DNA of 64,000 nucleotides. Source: Alteromonas sp. KUL49 (GTDB lineage Bacteria; Pseudomonadota; Gammaproteobacteria; Enterobacterales; Alteromonadaceae). This document shows positions 18,539 through 27,237 of the stretch, piece after piece. The notes beneath the pieces were generated by a model that made no database searches, was not told the origin of the DNA, and saw nothing but the letters and a program-made list of their open reading frames with translations. Where the stretch lies: NCBI RefSeq assembly GCF_006538345.1, contig NZ_BJKL01000002.1:248001-312000 (forward strand), given 5' to 3'. The first letter of the stretch is position 1. Every line of letters starts with the position of its first letter. The position numbers and the translations under genes were made by a program.

Positions 18539-19617
18539 TAGACACCGCACCACATCTAACTATGGAATTGTCTATTCGATCGGTAACAGCAAAAGATCGA
18601 CAGTGCTGGGACGACTATGTTAGCAGCCATCCCCAAGCGACACCCTATCAACAATATGCCTGGCTTAAGGCTGTCTGTGACGCCTATCCTCACAAAAATG
18701 CCAGCCTTATCGCGTTCAATACCAATAGTGAAGTCGTAGGTGTTTACCCGGCCATATTAATGGTAAATCCCTTTACCAAAGACTCTTTATGCGCTCTACC
18801 CTATTGTGATTTGGGCGGTCCATTGACCGACACCCCTCACATAGAGCAGCAATTAGAAACAGCCATTCGGTCACGCTTTCTCAAGAGCAAAAAAAGCTTC
18901 ATTGACAGCAGAACAAACAGAGTGAACGGTGACTCCCCAGTTGATTTCGACAAGAAGAAAGTCCGAATGTTGTTGGAACTTCCCTCTTCTAGCGATGAGC
19001 TATTGGCCTCATTCAAATCAAAGCTACGGAGCCAAATCAAGAAGGCAGAGAAGAACGGCCTAGTCTATACCGTGGGGAGAGATGTCAAACTACTAGAGGA
19101 TTTTTTTCGGGTATACACGAGGAACATGCGCGATCTCGGCTCACCATCACACAGTAAAAGATGGTTCCAGAGTATCTCAGAAGCCTACGGCGAAAATCAT
19201 ATTTTCAGCGTTGTGTATAAAGACGATATTCCCGTTGGAGCAGGTCTTGTACTAAGCGTGTCTGACAAAGCATGCATCCCATGGGCATCAACGGTCCGAG
19301 ACTACAATAAGTTAGCGCCAAATATGCTTCTGTATTGGTCTCTTTTAGGTTATTGCGCTGACAATGGCGTACGATGTTTCGATTTCGGCCGTTCTACGTA
19401 CGAAGAAGGCACCTACAAGTTCAAGAAACAGTGGGGAGCACAACCTGAGCTACTCGAATGGAAAAAGATTTATGCCACTGGCACACAGACTTCATCGACA
19501 GACACAGCAAGCTCGTCATCCAAAGCCCGCGAAGCCATAGAGGGAATGTGGCGTAAGCTACCAGTTTCAGTAAGTACGGCACTTGGCAGCCTTATCAGGC
19601 CGTATATCAGTCTCTAG
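18535..19617 (+). CDS. FemAB-like protein, XrtA-associated
   Basis: 360 aa from GTG 18535, with AGAGG eight bases upstream and four-base overlap with the previous gene; ATG 18562 is an alternative. It shows the FemAB/GNAT tandem pattern: SSHPQATPYQQYAWLKAV, KSKLRSQIKKAEKNGLVYTV, then CIPWASTVRDYNKLAPNMLL and CFDFGRSTYEEGTYKFKKQW. This is the signature of the FemAB-related proteins tied to exosortase-A loci. FemAB proteins transfer amino acids from aminoacyl-tRNA, so an amino-acid decoration of the polymer is plausible but unproven for this branch. Confidence 0.88.
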   Translation: MIDTAPHLTMELSIRSVTAKDRQCWDDYVSSHPQATPYQQYAWLKAVCDAYPHKNASLIAFNTNSEVVGVYPAILMVNPFTKDSLCALPYCDLGGPLTDTPHIEQQLETAIRSRFLKSKKSFIDSRTNRVNGDSPVDFDKKKVRMLLELPSSSDELLASFKSKLRSQIKKAEKNGLVYTVGRDVKLLEDFFRVYTRNMRDLGSPSHSKRWFQSISEAYGENHIFSVVYKDDIPVGAGLVLSVSDKACIPWASTVRDYNKLAPNMLLYWSLLGYCADNGVRCFDFGRSTYEEGTYKFKKQWGAQPELLEWKKIYATGTQTSSTDTASSSSKAREAIEGMWRKLPVSVSTALGSLIRPYISL

Positions 19618-19622
19618 TTTCC

Positions 19623-20483
19623 ATGAAAAAACTACCTCGGCTTTTCAACAAATTTGTTATATGGCTTCAGCAAAGCGATTTACCGGGAAAGTATCGTTTT
19701 TATTTACTCACAAGGAATTTATTTAAACGCTATGCCATTCAATATTCTTTTGATCATGGCACTTTTGTAATTCCCTACGCACAGTGGTGCTTTTGGGACA
19801 CTTTCGGGCCGCAAAACTACTATATTGATGAGAATTTACCTTTCTGCTCGCTTATCAATAGAGAACTCGATAGCTTTGATTTTATAGACTTAGGTGCCGA
19901 CGTGGGTGTCATGAGTCTTATCGTCACCATACACTGTAGTCGGCTCAACAGAATTACTGCCTTCGAGCCAAACCCACATGCGTATCAATACTTGAATTCG
20001 AATGCCAATAGCTCTCGTCACCTATTTACCGCAGTAAACGAAGCGGTTTCGAACTTTGTAGGAAGCGCGGGATTTGAGTTTGACAACAGCACACCGTCGG
20101 ACCACGAAGGACGCATCAATAACACGTCAGATGGAAAAACTCTCGTAAATACGCTCGATAGCTTTTTTAATAGCAAGAGGGTAAGCAAACATCTAGCCAT
20201 AAAAATTGATGTTGAGGGGCAAGAAGTAGAGGTACTTCAGGGTGCAAATAAGATAATTGCTTCATGCGAAAAGTGTGTTTTATTGATTGAAATTCACCCA
20301 GACACGCTCAAAGAAACAGGCATAACACCAGAAAGCATCTTCGAAGAAGCGGAGAAAATCCGCAAGATGTATTGGGTGCTGCCTGAATCTGGGATAGTTG
20401 TTAACCGTAATATGGCTTTTTTCAAACAGTTTGAAGAGAGGCAATACGACGTAATTGGCGTATCAACAACTCCTAGCCCTTAA
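19623..20483 (+). CDS. FkbM-family methyltransferase
   Basis: 286 aa. The S-adenosylmethionine site is read in DFIDLGADVGVMSLI (about 90-104) and ITAFEPNPHAYQYLNSNA; a later KIDVEGQEVEVLQGA is the FkbM C-terminal motif. It would O-methylate a sugar of the repeat unit. It starts five bases after the FemAB-like gene and closes this plus-strand run. Its last 11 bases overlap the convergent sulfotransferase-like gene. Confidence 0.88.
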   Translation: MKKLPRLFNKFVIWLQQSDLPGKYRFYLLTRNLFKRYAIQYSFDHGTFVIPYAQWCFWDTFGPQNYYIDENLPFCSLINRELDSFDFIDLGADVGVMSLIVTIHCSRLNRITAFEPNPHAYQYLNSNANSSRHLFTAVNEAVSNFVGSAGFEFDNSTPSDHEGRINNTSDGKTLVNTLDSFFNSKRVSKHLAIKIDVEGQEVEVLQGANKIIASCEKCVLLIEIHPDTLKETGITPESIFEEAEKIRKMYWVLPESGIVVNRNMAFFKQFEERQYDVIGVSTTPSP

Positions 20484-21054
20484 CTAACCTTTTCAAACGA
20501 GTAAGAACGCTGGTATTGTTCAAATTGTGTTGAACATCAAATTCAGCGAGTGCACTTTCAAAGTTTCCTTGTGCGCCGATCCCTTCCCAAAAATGACCAA
20601 AGTCTTCTTTTAACGAGTCTGTATTCATCTCCAACGTATGAGATTTGTTTTTCAAAAAATGCGCGATTGATTGTTCAACGTGATGGACGTAGTCCAAACA
20701 AACATCATATCGCTGCTCTTTTGTAATGGTAGGCATCATCAGAATACCATGACCATAGGCCTTCACAATTGACTCCGTCAGTCCCCAGCGTTCTAGGTAA
20801 CTCTTCGCAATTTTGTGCGAATCTCGCTTAAGGTAGACATAAAAAGCGTCATCACCGTATTTTTCTTCGAGTTGAGGAATAAACCACGATAGCCGATTAT
20901 CAACTTCAATATGATTCTCGGGATATAAAAGCTTTTCCTTTCCGAGAATATTTACACGAGATTCATGTGCGCTCGTAAAGTTTTCAATGTGCAAACAGGC
21001 AGCGCTAAAAGCGGTGGAAGCCGTGCGACCAGCGCACAGAACGAACACGTTCAT
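20473..21054 (-). CDS. Small sulfotransferase-like P-loop protein
   Basis: 193 aa. The N terminus MNVFVLCAGRTASTAFSAAC has the PAPS-binding loop pattern (AGRTASTA) of sulfotransferases, and YVYLKRDSHKIAKSYLER gives the 3'-phosphate-binding R-D-S segment. It is shorter than most sulfotransferases (usually 230-300 aa) but both PAPS motifs are present. Likely role: sulfation of a polysaccharide. It is a single minus-strand gene between plus-strand genes. Confidence 0.68.
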   Translation of the reverse strand: MNVFVLCAGRTASTAFSAACLHIENFTSAHESRVNILGKEKLLYPENHIEVDNRLSWFIPQLEEKYGDDAFYVYLKRDSHKIAKSYLERWGLTESIVKAYGHGILMMPTITKEQRYDVCLDYVHHVEQSIAHFLKNKSHTLEMNTDSLKEDFGHFWEGIGAQGNFESALAEFDVQHNLNNTSVLTRLKRLVKG

Positions 21055-21223
21055 GTTGTAGATGTCCTATGTATAGATGTGGTTCTAAGTTACCAAAATC
21101 ACAAAGTAAATCACAGTGTTCAGCTCACTAGATTACCTTCAAGCCGTCACTGGAAAACTATTGCATACTACCTAGATTACTGTAATTCTTAGCCTCCTGG
21201 GACAATAAAGCACTGGAATCGAA

Positions 21224-22312
21224 GTGAAAACCATTTTTTTTGCACATAGTGTCAATGTTATAGGCGGGGCGGAACGCGTTACATTGGCAACCATTAATGG
21301 CGTAAAAAATGAGTACAGGGTGGTTTTAATTGCTCCTGATGAAGGAAACTTTGGTGCCGCTGCTAAAAATGAGGGCGCCATATTCGAGCCGGTTAGTTGC
21401 ATTCAACCTGATTTCAAAAGCCCATTTCGTACGATTTTTCAAGGGCTCAAATACCTCCGCTTGTTCCGAAAACATAAGCCTGCTTTGGTTCATTGTGGAG
21501 ACTTGCTGGCGCTACGAAGTGTACAACCCATATGCAAATTGCTGAACATTCCAATCATCTGTCATGTTCACTTTCCCTATGGAGCGGGATTTGTAAAATG
21601 GGCTTTCGCAAAAAGGTATGCTCCAGCATCTTTTATATTCTGTAGTGAAGAACTCAAAGACAACCTTGCACCTGTTATCCAAGATTGCTGTCCAACAAGT
21701 GAAATGCTAGTCATACACAATGGTGTCGATACGTCTGTGTTCTCTCCGCGCCCATTGTTGCCAAGTCAAATTCCCAATGTGGGAATAGTGGCGAACCTTC
21801 AGTTCAGAAAAGGGCATGACGATTTTCTCGAGATGGCCAACATTCTCTTGAAGAAAAACATTTTGGTTAAGTTTCATATAATCGGCGGAGATATACTTGA
21901 AGAACCAAGAGAAGACATACTTAAAAATAAAGCAGTCGACCTTGGCATCGATAGTAGCGTCACTTTTCACGGTCAAGTACCCAACGTTCTTGAATTGATA
22001 AGTACACTGGATGTTTATGTCTGTGCGTCTCATGAAGAGGCATTTCCAATTTCTATATTGGAAGCTATGGCGACTGGTAAAACCATAGTTTCAACGGATG
22101 TAAATGGTATTCCAGAAGCGATTGACGATGGAGTTGAAGGTTTGCTAGTTCCTCCTCACTCGCCCGAGAAACTTGCGGATGCGGTAATGACAGTATTAGA
22201 AGATAAAGCACTTGCCACTCGACTCTCTACGAAAGCCCGCGCTCGAGTCAAAGGGCACTTTTCTCAACAGGTATATATCGACAAGATACAGTCCCTGTAC
22301 GCCAAGTACTAA
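21224..22312 (+). CDS. Glycosyltransferase family 4
   Basis: 362 aa from GTG 21224. GT-B glycosyltransferase: FAHSVNVIGGAERVTLATIN at the N terminus (acceptor side), VIHNGVDTSVF, VGIVANLQFRKGHDDFLEMA and the donor-site region SHEEAFPISILEAMATGKTI with the EX7E glutamates. It would add a sugar in repeat-unit assembly at the inner membrane. A 170-base gap before it probably holds its promoter. Confidence 0.9.
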   Translation: MKTIFFAHSVNVIGGAERVTLATINGVKNEYRVVLIAPDEGNFGAAAKNEGAIFEPVSCIQPDFKSPFRTIFQGLKYLRLFRKHKPALVHCGDLLALRSVQPICKLLNIPIICHVHFPYGAGFVKWAFAKRYAPASFIFCSEELKDNLAPVIQDCCPTSEMLVIHNGVDTSVFSPRPLLPSQIPNVGIVANLQFRKGHDDFLEMANILLKKNILVKFHIIGGDILEEPREDILKNKAVDLGIDSSVTFHGQVPNVLELISTLDVYVCASHEEAFPISILEAMATGKTIVSTDVNGIPEAIDDGVEGLLVPPHSPEKLADAVMTVLEDKALATRLSTKARARVKGHFSQQVYIDKIQSLYAKY

Positions 22313-22388
22313 CCGATGAATATCGACTTCCCCTATGAGCTGTAGCAAAATAGCTATGCCTGTTCAATAAACACGTTGTGAATCATTG

Positions 22389-23219
22389 ATGCAAAACCAC
22401 GTATTTAACACCGCACTAGTAAAAAGAATCTTTGTTGCTCTATTTATTGTAGGTGCAGGTCTATTCGCAACCAACATTTACGGTTTGTTTCAAACACTAA
22501 GACCTGCAAATTTTGAAACGCATGAATTAAGATTTGGGAACAGTGACATATCATTGTCTAAAGAGAGTTTTAGGGAACAGGTAGCGCGCAAAACTGGAGA
22601 GTCTGAACTAGATTATTCGAAACGAATCACATCAGTGATCGCCGATGGAATAGCTCACATACACTGGGAAGAGTATGATCCTGACAAGTTTAACCAGACA
22701 GTGCCATTCTGGGAAAACTATATCTTATGGGCTATGGGTAAGCTGAAAGTTACACCAGAATTCGAGAGATATCACTTTAGCAATGTTGAAAAATCCATTG
22801 AAAGAGGAATTGGAATTTGTGGTGACGCATCTATGATGATGTCGCAATTGCTGGATCGGCAAGGCATTCCAAATCAAATTGTCACTGTACCCGGGCATGT
22901 CATGGTTGAAGCTCAATTCGACGAGAACAAGATTGTCTTTGACCCTGATTTCGGTGTGGTTCTGCCCGGTTCGGCGCAGCATTTAAACCAAAACCCACAG
23001 GAGATTGGAAATGCTTATTCATCCTTGGGGTATACGGAAAACGATGATGTTTTTATGACGAATTCGTTTTCTATCAAAGTAAACTACTGGGATGGAATTC
23101 AACATTTCATCACTAAAAAATATTACTTTGAAAAGCTAGCTTATATACTCAAATGGCTGTTGCCGTTGCTGTTTATGCTCCCGCTCTTCGTAAGGCCTGG
23201 CAAATCTAATGTGGTGTAA
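22389..23219 (+). CDS. Membrane-anchored transglutaminase-like protein
   Basis: 276 aa from ATG 22389 (TTG 22386 also open). One membrane segment near residues 10-32 and another at the C terminus (about 248-268) frame a periplasmic domain. That domain has a transglutaminase/cysteine-protease-like triad: Cys in GIGICGDASMMMSQLL, His in VPGHVMVEAQFD and Asp in VFDPDFGVV. These proteins may hydrolyse or form amide bonds. It is three bases upstream of a beta-helix protein gene, so both probably act on the polysaccharide at the outer face of the inner membrane. The catalytic call rests on the spacing of the three residues. Confidence 0.65.
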   Translation: MQNHVFNTALVKRIFVALFIVGAGLFATNIYGLFQTLRPANFETHELRFGNSDISLSKESFREQVARKTGESELDYSKRITSVIADGIAHIHWEEYDPDKFNQTVPFWENYILWAMGKLKVTPEFERYHFSNVEKSIERGIGICGDASMMMSQLLDRQGIPNQIVTVPGHVMVEAQFDENKIVFDPDFGVVLPGSAQHLNQNPQEIGNAYSSLGYTENDDVFMTNSFSIKVNYWDGIQHFITKKYYFEKLAYILKWLLPLLFMLPLFVRPGKSNVV

Positions 23220-23222
23220 CGC

Positions 23223-24500
23223 ATGTTAAAATCCTTTTTTTTAAAGTTAGTCGACGGATTCATTTATGGTATGGGATTCTGCTTATTTACCTCATTGTTT
23301 GTCGGTATTGCTGGGGTAGCAACGGGGCATATTAATCTACACAGAGTCACGTCATTTTTTGTTTCACAAGGTGTTGTAGCCCCTCCTCCCGTTCAGGTTG
23401 AAACTGAACCTACTACAGTGAAAAAGGAATTCTACGCCCCACGAATTGAAGTACCGGAAGGTTACACATATCAGGAAGTCTCGACTCATGCAGAACTCAG
23501 AGCAGCTGTAGAGTCTAAGGAAATACCAGAACAGGGGTTGGTAGTTATCCTCGCACCGGGACACTATGAGATGAAAGGGCCATTATACGTGAGAGCCAAC
23601 AATGTCTTTATTAAGTCCTCCAGTGGAAATCCCTACGACACAACGATATCTTGGAGTGCGGGAGACCATAGAAATAAAGGTGGGAACCTCTTTAGAGTAT
23701 CGGGCGATAATTTTTATCTCGACGGTGTTACATTAACAGGTGCCAAAAATCACCTCATACAAATTGTCGGAGAGCAACAGGCCAGTTTTCCCATCATTAA
23801 TAATTGCATTCTCCAAAACGCCTACGAACAATTTGTAAAAGTGAGCTACAACAAAAATACACCAGAGAAAAAGTCGGTGGGTGGAATAATTTCAAACTCC
23901 ATCTTTCAGTACACGAAAGGAATTGCACCTAACTTTTACACTGGTGGTGTTGATGCCATAGGTGCGGTGGATTGGGTAATAAAAAACAATATATTTAGGG
24001 ATATCGCTAGCCCGTCAAACCACATCGCGCAGCATGCGGTACATTTTTGGGTGAATTCATCAGGCACTCAGGTGATCAACAACCTGTTCATAGACAATGA
24101 TCGTGCAATAGGCTTTGGTATGCCACTGAATCATAATGCGGCTATCTTGGAGTACTCGCATAAAGGAGGAGTTATCTCACACAATGTCATCTATCACTCA
24201 GATAATGGTGACCCATTTGGAGATACGGGTATTATTCTTGAAGCCTCAATGGGTGCCGAAATATATAACAATGCGATTTATATGGAGCACAGCTATCCGA
24301 GAGCTATTGAATATCGGTTTACCGATACTAAAGACGTAAGGATATTCGAAAATAAGGTTAACAAAGCAATTTCTTCAAGAGACGGTGGTAGTGCGGTGCT
24401 TGATGCAAATACCACAAATTTGGAGAAGGTGGAGTTTTTAAACGAGCTATCGCGGATCCAGCAGCAGCTTGGTGTGATTCACCTATACGAGCCTCTGTAA
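23223..24500 (+). CDS. Membrane-anchored right-handed beta-helix protein (polysaccharide lyase/epimerase-like)
   Basis: 425 aa. One N-terminal membrane segment (about 15-40), then a proline-rich linker, then from residue 80 a parallel beta-helix: VVILAPGHYEMKGPLYV, NVFIKSSSGNPYDTTISWS, FYLDGVTLTGA, IINNCILQNA, VIKNNIFRDIASP, QVINNLFIDN, VISHNVIYHSDN, AEIYNNAIYM. The start resembles PL6 (chondroitinase B/alginate lyase) proteins. A periplasmic lyase or C5-epimerase acting on a uronate-containing polymer would fit, especially as a UDP-uronate epimerase lies in the same window. Catalytic residues were not identified, so activity is inferred. Confidence 0.7.
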   Translation: MLKSFFLKLVDGFIYGMGFCLFTSLFVGIAGVATGHINLHRVTSFFVSQGVVAPPPVQVETEPTTVKKEFYAPRIEVPEGYTYQEVSTHAELRAAVESKEIPEQGLVVILAPGHYEMKGPLYVRANNVFIKSSSGNPYDTTISWSAGDHRNKGGNLFRVSGDNFYLDGVTLTGAKNHLIQIVGEQQASFPIINNCILQNAYEQFVKVSYNKNTPEKKSVGGIISNSIFQYTKGIAPNFYTGGVDAIGAVDWVIKNNIFRDIASPSNHIAQHAVHFWVNSSGTQVINNLFIDNDRAIGFGMPLNHNAAILEYSHKGGVISHNVIYHSDNGDPFGDTGIILEASMGAEIYNNAIYMEHSYPRAIEYRFTDTKDVRIFENKVNKAISSRDGGSAVLDANTTNLEKVEFLNELSRIQQQLGVIHLYEPL

Positions 24501-24549
24501 TCTGTTCTAAAACGCTAATTCACTAGTCTGTAAAAACAAGAAGAACACG

Positions 24550-25254
24550 ATGAAACTGAAAAAGCTAGCCAAGCGTTGTTTAAGGAAACTACATATTTAC
24601 GTTTCTGAGGAATATCGTCATGCAGTAAACGAAGTAGATAGTGGTATTAACTATTACAACAAAACCTTATTCAACGCTTCTAATCAGAAAATTATCTTTA
24701 TTCATATTCCTAAAGCTGCTGGTATCTCTATTGTAAAAGCACTCTATGATAGAACTCAGTCTTGTCATGCCGCAGCTGTCCACTACAGAGAAGAAAACCC
24801 AAAGCTCTTCGACTCAGCGACTAAAATCACGTTAGTACGCAATCCGTATTCCAGACTGATATCCGCGTATAACTATCTGCAAGATGGCGGGCGATGCGAG
24901 ATTGATGAAGTATGGAGAGAAAGATACATAGCGCCTTACAAATCTATCAACCACTTCGTTCAACATGGCTTAGAAAAAGCGATCCAAGATAATGCTGAAC
25001 ACTTTATACCTCAATACCAATTTATCTATGACAAAGACGAGCTACTCGTTGACCATATTGGAAGAGTTGAAGAAATCAACGAATTTGAATCTTTTGTGAA
25101 AACTATCGTAGATAGACCTTTTAACATCACAAAAAACAACGCTTCAAAAGGTGATGCTTCAATAGACGTACTCACAAAAGCGTCCATTGAAGTTATCAAC
25201 AAATTATACGGCCAAGACTTCGAAAAGCTGAACTATCAAGCAATCATAGTTTGA
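24550..25254 (+). CDS. Sulfotransferase family protein
   Basis: 234 aa. The motif IIFIHIPKAAGISIVKAL (about 48-65) is the 5'-phosphosulfate-binding loop of the sulfotransferase-2/heparan-type family, and KITLVRNPYSRLISAYNYL (about 93-111) is the 3'-phosphate-binding segment with Arg and Ser. It would transfer sulfate from PAPS to a sugar. With the smaller gene at 20473 it makes two sulfotransferase-like genes in the locus, typical for marine exopolysaccharides. No signal peptide; cytoplasmic. Confidence 0.83.
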   Translation: MKLKKLAKRCLRKLHIYVSEEYRHAVNEVDSGINYYNKTLFNASNQKIIFIHIPKAAGISIVKALYDRTQSCHAAAVHYREENPKLFDSATKITLVRNPYSRLISAYNYLQDGGRCEIDEVWRERYIAPYKSINHFVQHGLEKAIQDNAEHFIPQYQFIYDKDELLVDHIGRVEEINEFESFVKTIVDRPFNITKNNASKGDASIDVLTKASIEVINKLYGQDFEKLNYQAIIV

Positions 25255-25280
25255 TGGTTCAAGCATGATAGACTTTCAAA

Positions 25281-25961
25281 CTAACTCTGGGATTCGCTAC
25301 TCTTTTCCGCTACACCGTCTCGCCAACGTACTAGTGATAAGCAAATCAAGAGCGTGCCAATCATTTCTAGGGTCTCTTCAACAATTATTTGTGTATCCCA
25401 AATCCACCTTGGGGTACTCTCGTCGAACAAATTAACAGCCGATTCCAATAATACCCCTCCTAGAAAGATTGATGTAAAACCTAAACCCAGTAAGGTTGTT
25501 GTGCCTTTTACTAAAAAGAGATGTGGTTTGAGTAAATAAAATGCGATTGAAAAAACAATTAGCACAATCGGGCCTCCGACCAATACCCAACCGGAGTTTT
25601 TAGCTTCATAGGTGTCGCCATTTGAGGCTATCGTTGATAAAAATTCGCCTACTGTTTCATGAATTCTGGCTACTTCATCGGCCGACATAGTGAATAGCAA
25701 TAATGAAAACATGAGCAAATAAACGTGACCAGAGCCTACACATCGTTTGGCAGTCACAGAGGCTTCATGGGCTAGAACACCGGCGATAGCAAGAAGCATA
25801 GAGGAAAACCATGCGGCAAAGTTATCGTCGAATCCAAGATAGATAATTTTTGTAACGATCCAAAAAGGTTGACCAAGCAGGAGGTTGACAATGTTTAACA
25901 AGGATAACCCAACTACGCATAGTACTAGAACCTTGATCTGGAGAGACCCTATTGAATACAT
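25281..25961 (-). CDS. Multi-pass membrane protein of unknown function
   Basis: 226 aa with about six membrane segments (around 8-28, 42-62, 78-96, 122-144, 150-172, 195-212). I do not recognise the family. Charged residues next to membrane segments look conserved in type: SADEVARIHETVGEF and VEETLEMIGTLL, which could be a metal or substrate site. It converges with the sulfotransferase gene (26 bases apart) and starts a minus-strand series that continues to the flippase, so a role in polymer or lipid-carrier handling is possible. Confidence 0.55.
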   Translation of the reverse strand: MYSIGSLQIKVLVLCVVGLSLLNIVNLLLGQPFWIVTKIIYLGFDDNFAAWFSSMLLAIAGVLAHEASVTAKRCVGSGHVYLLMFSLLLFTMSADEVARIHETVGEFLSTIASNGDTYEAKNSGWVLVGGPIVLIVFSIAFYLLKPHLFLVKGTTTLLGLGFTSIFLGGVLLESAVNLFDESTPRWIWDTQIIVEETLEMIGTLLICLSLVRWRDGVAEKSSESQS

Positions 25962-26096
25962 AAATTAAAATCATCCATGGAGTTTAATTTTCATTTTAAG
26001 TTTCTTTTTAAAAGAAATCTGCAGCTTTGATTTCAATCATAGTGACGTGGTAAAGCCATATTGATAAATCCAGGTAAGCTACTTTCTATAGTTGCT

Positions 26097-27164
26097 TCAT
26101 GACGACTTTGGTTTAAAGGACAATGAACGCTTCTCTACGATATGCCACGATGCTATTGCAAAGCAAAGCGTAATAACGCCGGCAAGCACTGTCATTTGTA
26201 ACACTGAAATTCCAACGATAGCGAATGCGGTCAATTGCTGTATTGGGAAGGAGTAAATATAAATTCCATAGGAATAATCTCCCAACTGATTAAACTTGCG
26301 AATTATTCCACGCGGAATATACGCCAGGTAGAAGACTAAGTACGGAAGCAGCAAGATGTAGCAGAGCATAAAGGCATCTTTACTGAATAGAGACACGACC
26401 AAAAGTCCAGTCGCTACAAAAAAGAGTAAATTGTTTAACACTATCCTGTGTGCGAAGCAGTAGAAAAAGCTCCCCACAAAGAAAAACGAGAACAAGCGAA
26501 TAAAATCATTAAACATATGAAAGTAAAAGTGATTCGCTATGTGGAGCGTTAATGAAGTAATGGCCAAAGTAGCGATGACATATTCGAACTTGTAAAAACG
26601 TTTGATGAAATCAGGTAAGTAAGCTCGGCTCTCCTTTAACAACACGAAAACAACGAAGAGGTAAAAATACATCTTTAGCTCGTAGGGAAGCGTCCAAAGC
26701 GAACCATTGACGGCACTATGCCAAGGGATATTTTCAAAAACGCCAGGTAGCGTGTGGCTAACCCCCATGAAAAGCGTGACATTTTTTGCAAAGTATACAA
26801 ATGTCTCTTTGGAAAAGTATTCACCAATTGACAATGAAGTCACCAGTGGGCCCATTACAAAAACTATCAGAGAAATGGCAACAAATAGTGCAGGATAGAT
26901 TCGTAAAGCGCGGGCTGCGACATAACTAAAATAGCTTTTTGACCTTAACAAACTGCCAGTAATTAAAAAGCCACTGGTGATAAAAAACACATCCACGGCT
27001 ATGTGGCCAAATGTTATACCAATGAACCTTTTTAGCGGTTCAGATATTCCACTTCCCGTAGCCAGCGGAAAACTATGACTCACTAACACCATACTGGCTG
27101 CGATGAATCGCAATAAGTTAAAGTTGTTTTCGCGACTATTCTTATAAGAATCTAGCGTTTCCAT
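26097..27164 (-). CDS. Acyltransferase family 3 membrane protein
   Basis: About 355 aa from ATG 27164; the frame is open from TTG 27176. It opens with NNFNLLRFIAASMVLVSHSF, the family signature with the catalytic His, and shows GHIAVDVFFITSGFLITGSL next, with about ten membrane segments overall. These proteins move acetyl or other acyl groups across the inner membrane onto sugars. The YRIVLNN-like loops and ending KRSLSFKPKSS are ordinary. Likely role: O-acylation of the exopolysaccharide. Confidence 0.88.
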   Translation of the reverse strand: METLDSYKNSRENNFNLLRFIAASMVLVSHSFPLATGSGISEPLKRFIGITFGHIAVDVFFITSGFLITGSLLRSKSYFSYVAARALRIYPALFVAISLIVFVMGPLVTSLSIGEYFSKETFVYFAKNVTLFMGVSHTLPGVFENIPWHSAVNGSLWTLPYELKMYFYLFVVFVLLKESRAYLPDFIKRFYKFEYVIATLAITSLTLHIANHFYFHMFNDFIRLFSFFFVGSFFYCFAHRIVLNNLLFFVATGLLVVSLFSKDAFMLCYILLLPYLVFYLAYIPRGIIRKFNQLGDYSYGIYIYSFPIQQLTAFAIVGISVLQMTVLAGVITLCFAIASWHIVEKRSLSFKPKSS

Positions 27165-27237
27165 GCAATCTCTCAACTACCTAATACTTGTCACCAAAGG
27201 TTTGTATTTTCTCAATAAAACTACTTGTAATAAGACG

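Noticed and set aside
25247..25283. Inverted TAGTTTGA/TCAAACTA between convergent genes as a terminator
   Set aside because: 21-base spacer, AT-rich weak stem and no T run.
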